From assembly GCA_036386515.1 (NCBI GenBank), contig DASVVO010000081.1, positions 123,839-187,838 of the forward strand: 64,000 bases of DNA, given 5' to 3'. A model generated the notes under the pieces. The model made no database searches, was not told the DNA's origin, and was given only the letters and a program-made list of their open reading frames with translations. The position numbers and the translations under genes were made by a program. Position 1 is the stretch's first letter. Each line of letters begins with the position of its first letter. The DNA is from JAIVJZ01 sp036386515. GTDB taxonomy: Bacteria; Acidobacteriota; Blastocatellia; Pyrinomonadales; Pyrinomonadaceae. Positions 50,527-59,297 of the stretch are shown piece after piece.

Positions 50527-51224
50527 TTTCTGAGCGGCAACCGGACGCGCAGGGCGTCCGAAGCCTGTTCGACTGTGCCGCCGTGCGCCTGTATCACTTT
50601 GGCGGCGAGGGCGAGGCGCAAACCCGCGCCTCCGTTGAAACTGTTGAAAATGTCGTTGTCGCCCGCGTCCTTGAGGCCGCGCCATTCGATGAGGGCGAAA
50701 GGAGTCGCCCCGGTCGTCGCTGCGGCCGACGCGGCTCCGGCGGCGATTTCCGCCCGGCGCAGGTTGATAATAGGGGGGGCGTCTTTCGCTGCAAGCTGGC
50801 GCGCCCCGGCGTGGATGCTTTTGAGCGCGTCGGAAAGAAGGGGCGCGTCGAAGTCGCCGCGATAGGCGTCGTCGCCGTCGTCGTCGCCGTCCTGCGGCGC
50901 GAAGTCGCCCTCGGTGGCGGCGGCGAGCAGGGCGGCGAGGTCGAGGCGGGGCTGGCGTTGGGGGTCGAGCGGGCGGCCGAAACGCACGAGCGTGTTCATG
51001 TCGGCGGCGGCGCGTTCGAGTCCGGCCATGATCTTATAGATGGTTTCGAGTTCGTCGGCGGGACGTTCACTCTTCTCCATGCGCTTGCGCAAAAACGTGG
51101 CATAGAGTTTGAGACCGTTCACCTGATTTTTCAGGTCGTGGACGATCTGCACGGAGGCGCGCCCCAATTCAATCAGGGCGTCCGTGTCGTGTGTAGTAGC
51201 TTTTATCGGCTTCATTTTGCTCAA
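50514..51224 (-). CDS. Small soluble histidine-kinase-like protein
   Basis: The 236-residue protein has a DHp-like helix with His29 (SVQIVHDLKNQVNGLKLYAT; HDLKNQ is an H-box variant) and a second helix ending RRAAADMNTLVRFG-type, here ERAAADMNTLVRFGRPLDPQ. The C-terminal half has an ATPase G2-like block NGGAGLRLALAAKVIQAHGG and a final strand DALRVRLPL. The N-box Asn is not evident and the middle is acidic/Ala-rich, so ATP binding may be weak. There is no sensor or membrane part. It precedes the NtrC-type regulator and probably phosphorylates it. Confidence 0.75.
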   Translation of the reverse strand: MSKMKPIKATTHDTDALIELGRASVQIVHDLKNQVNGLKLYATFLRKRMEKSERPADELETIYKIMAGLERAAADMNTLVRFGRPLDPQRQPRLDLAALLAAATEGDFAPQDGDDDGDDAYRGDFDAPLLSDALKSIHAGARQLAAKDAPPIINLRRAEIAAGAASAAATTGATPFALIEWRGLKDAGDNDIFNSFNGGAGLRLALAAKVIQAHGGTVEQASDALRVRLPLRKDEG

Positions 51225-51451
51225 AAGGCTCGCGCGTCGGGTGCTGCTGCCGGTTGCGTGGAGGCGTCTAGGCTGCGCCCTCCCTGCGAATTGAACCCGA
51301 ACGATGCGGCTTTTTGTGTTGCGTTTCGATGCGGCATCTTAGCAAAAAATCCGAGTGTTTGCTAGTGATACGTTCGGAGGCCGACGCAAGCTATTTAATA
51401 ATTTATCCTCGTCGCTTTAATTATCCGCCCTTGTTGACAGGAAGGCTGTGA

Positions 51452-51838
51452 ATGGAAGAGAACGGAAATGCGAAATTGACTGTCCTCGTAGTTGAAGATT
51501 TTGCCGATAACCGCTTTATGATGAGACGGTTACTCGAAATGAGCGGTTATCAGGTGGTGGAAGCGGTGGACGGCAAAGAGGCTGTCGAGATGGCCGAGAG
51601 CAGCCGCCCCGACCTGATCTTGATGGACTTGAGCCTGCCGCGCCTCGACGGCCTCGACGCCACGCGCCGCATACGCGAACTCGACGGCCTCGCGCGCATC
51701 CCCATCGTCGCCGTCTCGGCGCACGACACCAACGATTTTCACGCCGATGCCCTCGCCGCGGGCTGCAACGAATACGTGACCAAGCCCATTGATTTCGACG
51801 AATTGGAAGCTCTTTTGAAGAAACTCCTAGCCAAATGA
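51452..51838 (+). CDS. CheY-like single-domain response regulator
   Basis: The 128-residue protein is one receiver domain: VLVVEDFADNRFMMRRLLEM with acidic pair near residue 14, the phosphoacceptor Asp in LILMDLSLPRLDGLDATRRI, the Ser in IPIVAVSAHD and Lys in YVTKPIDFDELEALLKKL. With no output domain it probably acts by protein contact, perhaps with the sensor kinase two genes downstream. It is divergent from the small kinase across 227 bp that holds no gene. The stop is the first codon of the next repeat element. Confidence 0.93.
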   Translation: MEENGNAKLTVLVVEDFADNRFMMRRLLEMSGYQVVEAVDGKEAVEMAESSRPDLILMDLSLPRLDGLDATRRIRELDGLARIPIVAVSAHDTNDFHADALAAGCNEYVTKPIDFDELEALLKKLLAK

Positions 51839-51920
51839 GAGGTCGGAGGTCGGAGGCCGAAGGTCAGTTAAAGACAAAAAGCTGATTTCTTCTGACCTCT
51901 GACCTCTGACCTCTCGCCTC
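51837..51920. repeat. Inverted repeat with GAGGTCG/GAGGTCA heptamer arms
   Basis: The left arm (51837-51868) reads GAGGTCG-GAGGTCG-GAGGCCG-AAGGTCA and the right arm (51892-51920) is CTGACCT repeated, its complement. The loop contains AAGACAAAAAGCTGATTTC. It begins at the stop codon of the CheY-like gene and ends just before the next start codon. Confidence 0.85.
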
Positions 51921-51925
51921 TGCCC

Positions 51926-52435
51926 ATGTCCGAACGTTACGCCGCCCTGCTCAGACAGCACGAACCTGCGCTCGTGCGCTCCTTCGTCGATGTCGTCTAT
52001 ACGGATCGCCGCACAGACCTGCCCGCGCTGCTCTCTTACCACCAACTTGTAGACTACCTGCCGGACATTTTCGACGAACTGGCGCAGGTGTTGGATAGCG
52101 CTGCGCTCGACAGCGAAATCGCCGAAGCGGTGCGTTCCCTTCGCATGCACTCGCAGGCGCGTTTCCAACAAGGCTGTCTGATTGACGAAGTGGCACGGGA
52201 GTTGATGATTTTACGCGATGTATTGCAGGATTTTCTGTGGCGCGAAGGCAGTGTCGCCACGGAGGGAGACATTCGGGAACTGCGCGAGGCTCTGCGGCGA
52301 ACGCACCTGTTCATCGACGAGTTGCTCGCGCAGGCGGTTTTGATCTACGCGACGAGTTTGCGCCCGCAGGTGCGGACGCGCACCTCCTACTGGCCGCCGC
52401 CGCGACGCCGCCGCACGGATTTCCCGGAACACTGA
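51926..52435 (+). CDS. RsbRD N-terminal-like (globin-fold) sensory protein
   Basis: The 169-residue all-helical protein matches the RsbT co-antagonist (RsbRD/RsbU_N) N-terminal domain pattern: YAALLRQHEPALVRSFVDVV at the start, DYLPDIFDELAQVLDS, HSQARFQQGCLIDEVARELM and ILRDVLQDFLWREG. In other species such domains sit on stressosome proteins or sensor kinases. Here it is free-standing and is followed 7 bp later by the large sensor kinase, so it probably works with it as a detached input domain. The C-terminal 20 residues are Arg/Pro-rich. Confidence 0.78.
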   Translation: MSERYAALLRQHEPALVRSFVDVVYTDRRTDLPALLSYHQLVDYLPDIFDELAQVLDSAALDSEIAEAVRSLRMHSQARFQQGCLIDEVARELMILRDVLQDFLWREGSVATEGDIRELREALRRTHLFIDELLAQAVLIYATSLRPQVRTRTSYWPPPRRRRTDFPEH

Positions 52436-52442
52436 TAGAGCC

Positions 52443-54854
52443 GTGACCAAACATGGCAAGAACTCTCGCAACCCGCTCGACGTGCGTACCAAACTCCTGG
52501 TGATGCTCGCCGTGCTCTCTCTGCCCTTGCTCATCATCAGTCTCTTTCAACTCGACAGTTATCAGAAAAGCCTGATCGAACAGGCCGGAACCATCGCGCG
52601 CATCAAGGCCGTCGCCGCCGAAGGCGCGCTCGGAGCGTGGTTGGAGAACCGCCCGGCGGCCCTCGCGCAGGGCGCGTCGCTTGCGCCCCAGGCGGCGGCG
52701 GAACTTTACGCGCGCCTGCGCCAACACGCCTCGCCCGAAACCGATGCCGCCATCGTCGTCTACGACTCGGCAGGCCGGATCGTGCCCGAGCCTGCGGCGT
52801 CCGCCTCGGCCGTGCCGCTCGTGCATTCCGCCGCCGACATTCATCAGGAGAAGTGGAACGACGGCGTCGAGCGTCTGACGAGCGAGCGGCGCAGCGCGGC
52901 CTCCGGGTGGAGCGTGGCCGTCGGCGTGCCGCCCGCGCATAACACCCCGGCGGGGCGCGCCTATCTGGTGCTCACGGCGGCGTGGGCTTTGGGATTGATG
53001 GCGTCGAGCTTTCTCGCGATCTGGGCGGTCGGGCGTTTCACCAAGCCCCTGCAACGCCTCGCCGCTTCCGCCTCGACGCTCGGCGAGGGACAACTCCACG
53101 AACGCTTCGCCGTCGAGACCGACGACGAAGTGGGCACGCTCGCCGCCGGGTTCAACGTGATGGCGTCGAGTTTGGAGACGAAGTTCAACGAACTGCGCAC
53201 GCAGGGCGCGTTCATCGAAGAGGTGCTCGACAGTTTGCCGCTCGGCGTGGCCGTGCTCGACGCCGGGTTGATCGTGCGGAAGGCCAACAACGCCTTCGCC
53301 GGGATCGTCGGGCGCAACGGCGCGTCGCTCGCGGGTCAGGGCTTGTACGAAGCGGCGGCGGGGCTGGCCGTCCTCAGCGAAGTGGTCGAAGACGTGCGCC
53401 GCACGCGCCGCGCCTTCGTCAACTACGGTCTTCCGCTCGAACTCGTCGCGCGCACGAACCAACAGCGCAACGAACGCGACGAGGGCACGAAATACTGGGA
53501 CGTGATTCTCTGGCCGATGAGCGAGCGCACCGAGGAGCGCGGCGACCTGCTCTTGATCCTATCGGAAGTCTCGAAGCGCGTGCGCGCCGAGAAATTGGCG
53601 ACGGCGGCCTTCGCGGCGGAGAAGTCGCGCGCGGCGGAACTTGAGAGCGTGATCAACCAGATGGACGAGGGCGTCATCATCGTGGACGCGCGCGGCCGTT
53701 ACCGCGTGAACCCGGCGGCGGCGCGCATCATCGGGCGTCAGCCCGGCGAGTTTCGCGACGGCGTGGACGCGCTCATCGCCGACATGGCCTTGCGCGACCT
53801 GCAAGGCAACGTGTTGCCCGCCGAAGCGACGCCGCTCGGCCGCGCGCTCGCGTACGGCGAACACGTCTCCGGCGAGCACGTCCGGATCGTGCGCGGCGAG
53901 GACGAGGAAGGCGTGCTGGCCGTCAGCGCAACGCCGCTCACGACCGACGGCGGCGGGCGCGAAGGCGTCGTGGCCGTCTTCCGCGACATCACGCCGGAGG
54001 TCAGGCAGTACAAAGAGTTGATGGGCGCGTATGGCCGCCTGCGCGAACACGACCGGCTCAAATCGGCCTTCGTCGCCAACGTCTCGCACGAACTGCGGAC
54101 GCCGCTCAACGTCATCATCGGTCTGTGCCAGTTGCTCGAACGCGACCGCCGCCAGCCGCTCGCGCCCCTGCAATCCGAAGCGGTCGAGCGCATGGGGCGC
54201 AACGCGCGCTCGCTGCTCGAACTCGTCAACGACCTCCTCGACTATTCGCGGCTCGAAGCGGGACGTTCCGCGCTGCACCTGGAGAACGTTGACGTGCGCG
54301 CCGTGACGGAAGATGTCATCGGGAGTTTCGCCGCCGAAGCCGGGGAGAAGCGCGTGCAACTGCAAGCCGACGTTTCGCCCGCGCTCGGCCTCGTCACGAC
54401 CGACCGCCACAAACTCTCGCAGGTGATCACGAATCTCGTGAGCAACGCCGTCAAATTCACGGCGACGGGCACGATCCGCATTTGCGCCGCGCCGCTCGAC
54501 GATACGCACTGGTTCCTGGAAGTGAGCGACACCGGCATCGGCATCTCGCGCGAGGCTTTGAGTTTCATCTTCGACGAGTTCAGGCAGGTTGACGACCGCC
54601 TCACGCGCCCCTACAGCGGAGTCGGCCTCGGCCTCGCCATCACGCGCAAGATCGTCGAACTGCTCGAAGGCGAGATCGCCGTCGAGAGCCGCCCCGAAGA
54701 GGGCAGCCGCTTCCGCATCGTCTGGCCGCTCAACGCCCGCCCGCGCACCGGCACCGGCTCGCTCATCCAGGACGTTGCCCTGACCGCTTTCAGCCATGAA
54801 CAGGCGGCCGACCCCCTTCCGGGGCAGACGAAGTTGCGCGCCCGCACGGGATGA
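52443..54854 (+). CDS. Membrane sensor histidine kinase (HAMP-PAS-PAS-HisKA-HATPase)
   Basis: The 803-residue protein starts at a GTG 7 bp after the RsbRD-like gene. Domains in order: a membrane helix (LLVMLAVLSLPLLIISLFQL), a periplasmic region to about residue 160, a second membrane helix (LVLTAAWALGLMASSFLAIW), HAMP (RFTKPLQRLAASASTLGEGQ), PAS (VLDSLPLGVAVLDAGLIVRK), a second PAS (VINQMDEGVIIVDARGRYRV), HisKA with the His in FVANVSHELRTPLNVIIGLC near residue 547, and HATPase with NLVSNAVKF, DTGIGIS and GVGLGLAITRKIVEL. The kinase is complete. Signal unknown; the neighbouring receiver is a likely partner. Confidence 0.94.
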   Translation: MTKHGKNSRNPLDVRTKLLVMLAVLSLPLLIISLFQLDSYQKSLIEQAGTIARIKAVAAEGALGAWLENRPAALAQGASLAPQAAAELYARLRQHASPETDAAIVVYDSAGRIVPEPAASASAVPLVHSAADIHQEKWNDGVERLTSERRSAASGWSVAVGVPPAHNTPAGRAYLVLTAAWALGLMASSFLAIWAVGRFTKPLQRLAASASTLGEGQLHERFAVETDDEVGTLAAGFNVMASSLETKFNELRTQGAFIEEVLDSLPLGVAVLDAGLIVRKANNAFAGIVGRNGASLAGQGLYEAAAGLAVLSEVVEDVRRTRRAFVNYGLPLELVARTNQQRNERDEGTKYWDVILWPMSERTEERGDLLLILSEVSKRVRAEKLATAAFAAEKSRAAELESVINQMDEGVIIVDARGRYRVNPAAARIIGRQPGEFRDGVDALIADMALRDLQGNVLPAEATPLGRALAYGEHVSGEHVRIVRGEDEEGVLAVSATPLTTDGGGREGVVAVFRDITPEVRQYKELMGAYGRLREHDRLKSAFVANVSHELRTPLNVIIGLCQLLERDRRQPLAPLQSEAVERMGRNARSLLELVNDLLDYSRLEAGRSALHLENVDVRAVTEDVIGSFAAEAGEKRVQLQADVSPALGLVTTDRHKLSQVITNLVSNAVKFTATGTIRICAAPLDDTHWFLEVSDTGIGISREALSFIFDEFRQVDDRLTRPYSGVGLGLAITRKIVELLEGEIAVESRPEEGSRFRIVWPLNARPRTGTGSLIQDVALTAFSHEQAADPLPGQTKLRARTG

Positions 54855-54857
54855 GCA

Positions 54858-54975
54858 AAAGCCTTGAAGCGTGAATCGCCAACCGTGAAGAGAAGAAGAC
54901 AGGTTTCCTCTACCCGCGATTGACGCTCCACGCTTCACGGCTTTTGTCTCTATTTACGATTTACGCTTCACGATT
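54858..54975. repeat. Inverted repeat with tandem-repeat arms
   Basis: GCAAAAGCC-TGAAGCGTGAA on the left pairs with TTCACGGCTTTTG and CACGCTTCACG on the right, around AAGAAGACAGGTTTCCTC. The right end continues as ATTTACG-ATTTACG-CTTCACG-ATTTAC heptamers. It starts just after the kinase stop and fills the gap to the next gene. Confidence 0.7.
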
Positions 54976-54987
54976 TACTATTGCCCT

Positions 54988-55497
54988 ATGTCTGCTAAAC
55001 CGAACACCGACGCCGACGATGCGCGGCGAAAAATCTTCATCATCACGGCGATTGCGAGCGCGCTCCTGATCGCCCTGCTGGTCTTCTGGGCGACGCGCCC
55101 CGGTTCGAGCGGCGCGGGGCAGCAACCGCAACTCGCGGGCGCGTTGCGCGCGGGCGCGCCGGAGTTCGCGCAGGTGCGCGAGTTGTTGATCGTTGACTTC
55201 AACCCGGACGACCATGCGCTGGTGTCAACCCGCGCCATCGGCGACGAGGTCATCAACATGACGCCGAAGGTGCGCAACTTCACGGGGCGCACGCTCAATG
55301 GTCTGGAGTTGCAGGCTACCGTGGTTGATCTGGCGGGCAATCCCATCCAGCAACGCACGGTCATCGTCATCCCGAACCGCCAGCCCGAACTCGAAAATAA
55401 CAAAGTGTTGGAAGTGCCGATCAGGATGGAAGGCTTCAAGAAGGACGACGGGCGCGCCAACATCCGTGTCGAAGTGACGGGCGTGAAGTTCAAATGA
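54988..55497 (+). CDS. Membrane-anchored protein of unknown function, 169 aa
   Basis: A single N-terminal membrane helix (IFIITAIASALLIALLVFWA) is followed by a Gly/Gln linker and a beta-sandwich-like domain: INMTPKVRNFTGRTLNGLEL, QATVVDLAGNPIQQRTVIV and ANIRVEVTGVKFK. The pattern is like DUF2393/FxLYD domains, which bind or stabilise envelope partners. Convergent with the ABC ATPase gene across 91 bp. Function unknown. Confidence 0.75.
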   Translation: MSAKPNTDADDARRKIFIITAIASALLIALLVFWATRPGSSGAGQQPQLAGALRAGAPEFAQVRELLIVDFNPDDHALVSTRAIGDEVINMTPKVRNFTGRTLNGLELQATVVDLAGNPIQQRTVIVIPNRQPELENNKVLEVPIRMEGFKKDDGRANIRVEVTGVKFK

Positions 55498-55588
55498 CCG
55501 GGGCGGAGGTTGCGTTCAGGAGGCGAGCCGGATCGCTCGCCGGGCGGCATCGAGAGGCAGAGCGGCGCACGACGGGCGGCGACGGCGG

Positions 55589-56461
55589 TCAGCGTTCGGG
55601 CGCGTCGAGCACCCAGTCATAAACTTCTTCGAGGTCGGGTTGATAGCTGGCAGTAACGTGCGCCCCGTCCAGTTGAAGCTGTTTGAGAACTCCCGAGCGC
55701 GCATCCGTGAGCAGTTTGAAGTGTTGCCCCTGTCCGTTCCGCTTGAGCCTGACGTTCTCGCCCATGCAGGCCAGACGCTCGACGCAAGTGCCCTCGATCA
55801 CCCGCCACCCTTCCATCTCGGCGCGCGTGTGCTGCCGCTTGATGCGTCCGTTTTCAAGGAAGGCGATGTCGTCGGCCAGGTCTTCGATGTCGCGCATGAT
55901 ATGCGACGTGAGCAAGACGGCCGGGGCGAAACGCGCGCGCGCCTCGCGCACCTTCTCCACCAGTAGCTTCCTCATCTTCGGATCGACTCCGGCGGTCGGC
56001 TCGTCGAGAATGAGCAGGCGCGGGCGCGGGGCGAAGGCCACGATCAGCGCGACCTTGGCCTTCGTTCCTTTCGAGAGAGTTTTGAATTTTTTCGCCGGGT
56101 CTATTTCCATCTCCGCGAGCAGCGCGCGGGCGTATGCTTCATCCCAGCGCGGGTAAAACGAGCGGTAGAAGTTGAGCAGTTGGCTAACCCGTAGTTCCTC
56201 GAAATGGCGCGGGTCTTCGAGAAAGACGCCCACCTCTTTCTTGATCCGCACCTCGTGCTGTTCCAGTTGGAGTCCGAAGCAGCGTATCTCTCCCGCATCG
56301 CGGCGGACGATGTTCAGGAGCGCGTGCAGGATCGTAGTTTTGCCCGATCCGTTCGCGCCGAGGAGAGCCAGCGTGCGACCCTCCGCGATGGTGAACGAAA
56401 CGCGCAGGTGGAAGCCCCGGTAACGTTTCTCCAGCTCGATTACTTCAAGCGCGTTGGTCAC
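55589..56461 (-). CDS. ABC transporter ATP-binding protein (module 1)
   Basis: The 290-residue ATPase has Walker A LALLGANGSGKTTILHALLN near residue 34, a signature variant (KTLSKGTKAKVALIVAF) and Walker B PRLLILDEPTAGVDPKMRKL. The Q-loop region is GVFLEDPRHFEELRVSQLLN, with Glu in place of Gln. This fits the CcmA/drug-export group that pairs with ABC-2 permeases. It is last in a same-strand run after the permease (58351-59103) and the helical secreted protein (56483-58315), with short gaps, and probably powers that permease. Confidence 0.92.
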   Translation of the reverse strand: MTNALEVIELEKRYRGFHLRVSFTIAEGRTLALLGANGSGKTTILHALLNIVRRDAGEIRCFGLQLEQHEVRIKKEVGVFLEDPRHFEELRVSQLLNFYRSFYPRWDEAYARALLAEMEIDPAKKFKTLSKGTKAKVALIVAFAPRPRLLILDEPTAGVDPKMRKLLVEKVREARARFAPAVLLTSHIMRDIEDLADDIAFLENGRIKRQHTRAEMEGWRVIEGTCVERLACMGENVRLKRNGQGQHFKLLTDARSGVLKQLQLDGAHVTASYQPDLEEVYDWVLDAPER

Positions 56462-56482
56462 AAACCGACTCGACCTTCCGTT

Positions 56483-58315
56483 TTATTGCCCGCGCGCGGG
56501 CGGCGTGAGCGACTTCGGCGACGCCTCCGCCTTCTTCTCAGACTTCATCAATAACTGTTCCGCGACCGCCAGCCGCGCGCCGAGCGAGACGGGCTTGACC
56601 CGCACGGCGCGCGCCATCAACAGCGCGCTCTCCGGGTCGGTGCGCGTCACGGAGGCGAAAGCCAGTTGCAACTCCGTCGAGTCTAATAAAGTGCGCGGGT
56701 CGCTGATGGAGGCCAGCGCCATCTGCGCCGGAGTGCCCGACTTTTCCGCTTCTCCCGAATCGACTTTGAGCGAGTTGACGAGTGCGATCGCGCTCTGCAA
56801 AAACTCTACCGCTTCGACGGTCGAATAGGCATTGGCTTCGGTCGCCAGCAGCAGCAGGGCGCGGACGCGCAATCCGTCGGGGTTGCTGTTTGCCAGCAGC
56901 GTGCGGGCTTCGGTCAACACCATGCGGGTAAATTCCGAGTCGCCTTTTTGGTTGGCGACGCGGGCGAGCTGTGCGTAGTAGACGGCGCGGGCGTTCGGGT
57001 CGGACGTGGCGGCGCGGGCGGCGAGGAGAGCTTCCGAGAGTTGGCCTTTCGATAGATGAATCTTAAATTCCGTGCGGTAAACCGCCGACATGAAGGCTTC
57101 CTTCATCTCCGCGTCCTTGAGCGACCCGGCCAGACGCCTGGCGGCATCTATATCGCCTCTCGCGAGAGCGACGGGAATCGCCAATTCCGGCTTGTCGGCC
57201 GCCGGCTCGTCCCCGCTGATTCGCGCCGAAGTGTACTCGGCCATCCGCGCGACGTTCGGAGGCAAATCGGAGGAAAGCGTGCCCGCCACGCTCGTGAGTT
57301 CTTTCGTCAAGTCCGAACCATAGCGGGGCGCGAGGGCGGCGATGATGAGAGCGACCTGGCCCTGGTACAAGCTGCGAAAGCGCAGGTCTTTCTCGCTGTA
57401 CTTCGCATCCCTGATGAGCGACGCTTCGGTCTCTTGCAGAGACCTGCGCAGCACCTCGTAAGCGGCGGAAAAATATCGCTGGCGCAACGCCTCGTCGGGC
57501 GGATGGGTGAGGGCGGAAAGCTCCGCCCCGTAACTGGACGGAAAGACGTAATCGGACAACAGGTGCAAGCCGGGCAAGCTGACGGCCGTCGGGCGCGTCT
57601 TCAAAGTTTCGAGCGCACCCCCGACCACGTAGTCCGCCAGGGTGGGACTGTGTTCCCGCAGGCGCGCGAGCGCGCCGAGCGCGCCCGGCGTGACGCCGAC
57701 GGAGATGACGCGTTCCAGCATCCGGGCGGCCGTGGAGGGATCGTGTTCGGCCAATTCCTGCGAGAGGCGCGAGAGACGGCGAAGCGTCGGGTCGGAGCCT
57801 GTGACCTGCGCGCGCAGGGTCAGTTCCGCGCCCGCCTCTTTCCCGCTCGATTCCTCTAAAAACTTCGTCGCCAGCACGGAATCGCGTGCGAACAGGTTCT
57901 TGAGGATTTCCGTCCGCGCGTCCTCGCGCTCGTTCTCGGTGTAGCCCTGCCCGGAGGTGGCGTTCCAGAGTTCGCGGAACAAAGCGCGCGCTCGATTGGC
58001 ATCGTGCAGCCATAAGAGATTGGCCGCGCGCGCGCGAATTTTGACCGCGATGAGTCGTTCCGTTAATTTGCCGCTCTCGTCAATCACGCTCTCCAGTTCG
58101 AGGATCGCCTCCCGGCGGGCGGCCAACGCCTGAGCCGTGGCCTTCGCGTTATCTTTCGACGCCGACGGCGCGGAGGCGACGGTGGGAGCGGGGCGCGGCG
58201 GAGTCGCCGTTCCTGTGGGGGGGCGCGATTCCTGGCCGGGTATAACCTGTGGAGTTACTGCCAGCAAGAGAATGGTGAGAAAGAACCGCGAAAGACCGCG
58301 TCGCTGCTGTTGCAT
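56483..58315 (-). CDS. Large secreted helical protein of ABC module 1
   Basis: The 610-residue protein has a signal peptide (FFLTILLLAVTPQVIPGQES), a Pro/Ala linker and then about 530 residues of nearly pure alpha-helix: RAANLLWLHDANRARALFRE, LRRLSRLSQELAEHDPSTAA, LARGDIDAARRLAGSLKDAE and YYAQLARVANQKGDSEFTRM. The repeat-like helices resemble TPR/HEAT solenoids, but no exact motif is conserved. In the parallel module at 60264-63129 the equivalent position holds a recognisable TPR protein. It may bind exported substrate at the membrane. Function inferred from position. Confidence 0.75.
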   Translation of the reverse strand: MQQQRRGLSRFFLTILLLAVTPQVIPGQESRPPTGTATPPRPAPTVASAPSASKDNAKATAQALAARREAILELESVIDESGKLTERLIAVKIRARAANLLWLHDANRARALFRELWNATSGQGYTENEREDARTEILKNLFARDSVLATKFLEESSGKEAGAELTLRAQVTGSDPTLRRLSRLSQELAEHDPSTAARMLERVISVGVTPGALGALARLREHSPTLADYVVGGALETLKTRPTAVSLPGLHLLSDYVFPSSYGAELSALTHPPDEALRQRYFSAAYEVLRRSLQETEASLIRDAKYSEKDLRFRSLYQGQVALIIAALAPRYGSDLTKELTSVAGTLSSDLPPNVARMAEYTSARISGDEPAADKPELAIPVALARGDIDAARRLAGSLKDAEMKEAFMSAVYRTEFKIHLSKGQLSEALLAARAATSDPNARAVYYAQLARVANQKGDSEFTRMVLTEARTLLANSNPDGLRVRALLLLATEANAYSTVEAVEFLQSAIALVNSLKVDSGEAEKSGTPAQMALASISDPRTLLDSTELQLAFASVTRTDPESALLMARAVRVKPVSLGARLAVAEQLLMKSEKKAEASPKSLTPPARGQ

Positions 58316-58350
58316 GAGGGGATTCCTTTGTCCGGTGAAGATAGTGAACT

Positions 58351-59103
58351 TCAGACGTAAGATCGCTTATGTCGAAAAAGCCAGGAGAAGATGAGGCCGC
58401 AGCACAGCGAGCAGAACAGTAAGAAAATTATTGTGCTGAAGAAGCCGCCGTATCTCTGTAAGAGCGTGAGCACGAGGCGGGATGAATCCGTCCCGGCCAG
58501 ACGGGGTGAGAAGAAGAAGGGGAACAGGACGATGAGACTCCCGCAGAGCATGGTGATGAAAGGAAGCAGTTGCGGGCTGATATTCAAGGCCAGCCCAACG
58601 GCCACGGTCGAAGTCAGGATAGCCGACGCGGCGATGAAGAGTGGGAAGCGCACGCTGAAGAGGAGCGGGGTCAGCAGGTCGGGCGGGAAAAGTCCGGCCG
58701 CATAGAGAGCCGTGAAGATGAGATAGAGCATCGCGACGGGAAACATCGTGAGCAGCCAGCAAGAGGCGACCCGACTCCAAAATAAAACTCGCAGATCGAG
58801 CGGAATAACGCGCAGCAGCACGAACGACCCGACGCGTCGCTCGCCTTGAATAAGGAACATGTAGCAGACGAAAGGAATGAAAAAGATGCTGAAGGCGGCG
58901 AAGGTGCTCAAGAGCAGAGAACCCGCCGAGATGTTCGTCACCGGCGACGCCAGCCAGCCGGAGCGAGGAAACATCGCCGTCAAGACAAGGAACAGCCCGC
59001 CGAGCGCGATATAAGTTAAGACCGAGCGGCGGGAAATATCCTCGTCGAGTACGTCCTTCTTAATCAGGCCGAGGGCGGCGTTGATCGTATCCCCTCTAAT
59101 CAT
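58351..59103 (-). CDS. ABC-2-type permease (module 1)
   Basis: The 250-residue protein has six hydrophobic segments: VLTYIALGGLFLVLTAMFPR, SLLLSTFAAFSIFFIPFVCY, VASCWLLTMFPVAMLYLIFT, FPLFIAASAILTSTVAVGLA, LPFITMLCGSLIVLFPFFF and FSTIIFLLFCSLCCGLIFSW. The size and spacing fit a short ABC-2 permease without a large extracellular loop. It is 35 bp upstream of the helical protein and 194 bp downstream of the Cys-rich secreted protein. Export of a peptide or lipid is the likely role. Confidence 0.82.
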   Translation of the reverse strand: MIRGDTINAALGLIKKDVLDEDISRRSVLTYIALGGLFLVLTAMFPRSGWLASPVTNISAGSLLLSTFAAFSIFFIPFVCYMFLIQGERRVGSFVLLRVIPLDLRVLFWSRVASCWLLTMFPVAMLYLIFTALYAAGLFPPDLLTPLLFSVRFPLFIAASAILTSTVAVGLALNISPQLLPFITMLCGSLIVLFPFFFSPRLAGTDSSRLVLTLLQRYGGFFSTIIFLLFCSLCCGLIFSWLFRHKRSYV

Positions 59104-59297
59104 CGTAAAACACTTACCTCACGCCCGCGCCGACACACTGACCGTCGGCGGCGGCGGGCGAAAACATCAAGAGAGTAGCTGCGCCATGTCGTTAATACGT
59201 GGCGCAATCCCGACCGTGCGGGAGCGATTCGGGCTGCGTTTGCATCGTCGTTCGCGCGGTCGGGTGCGGAGGGCGGTTTGGGTCGCCCGGCAATTAT

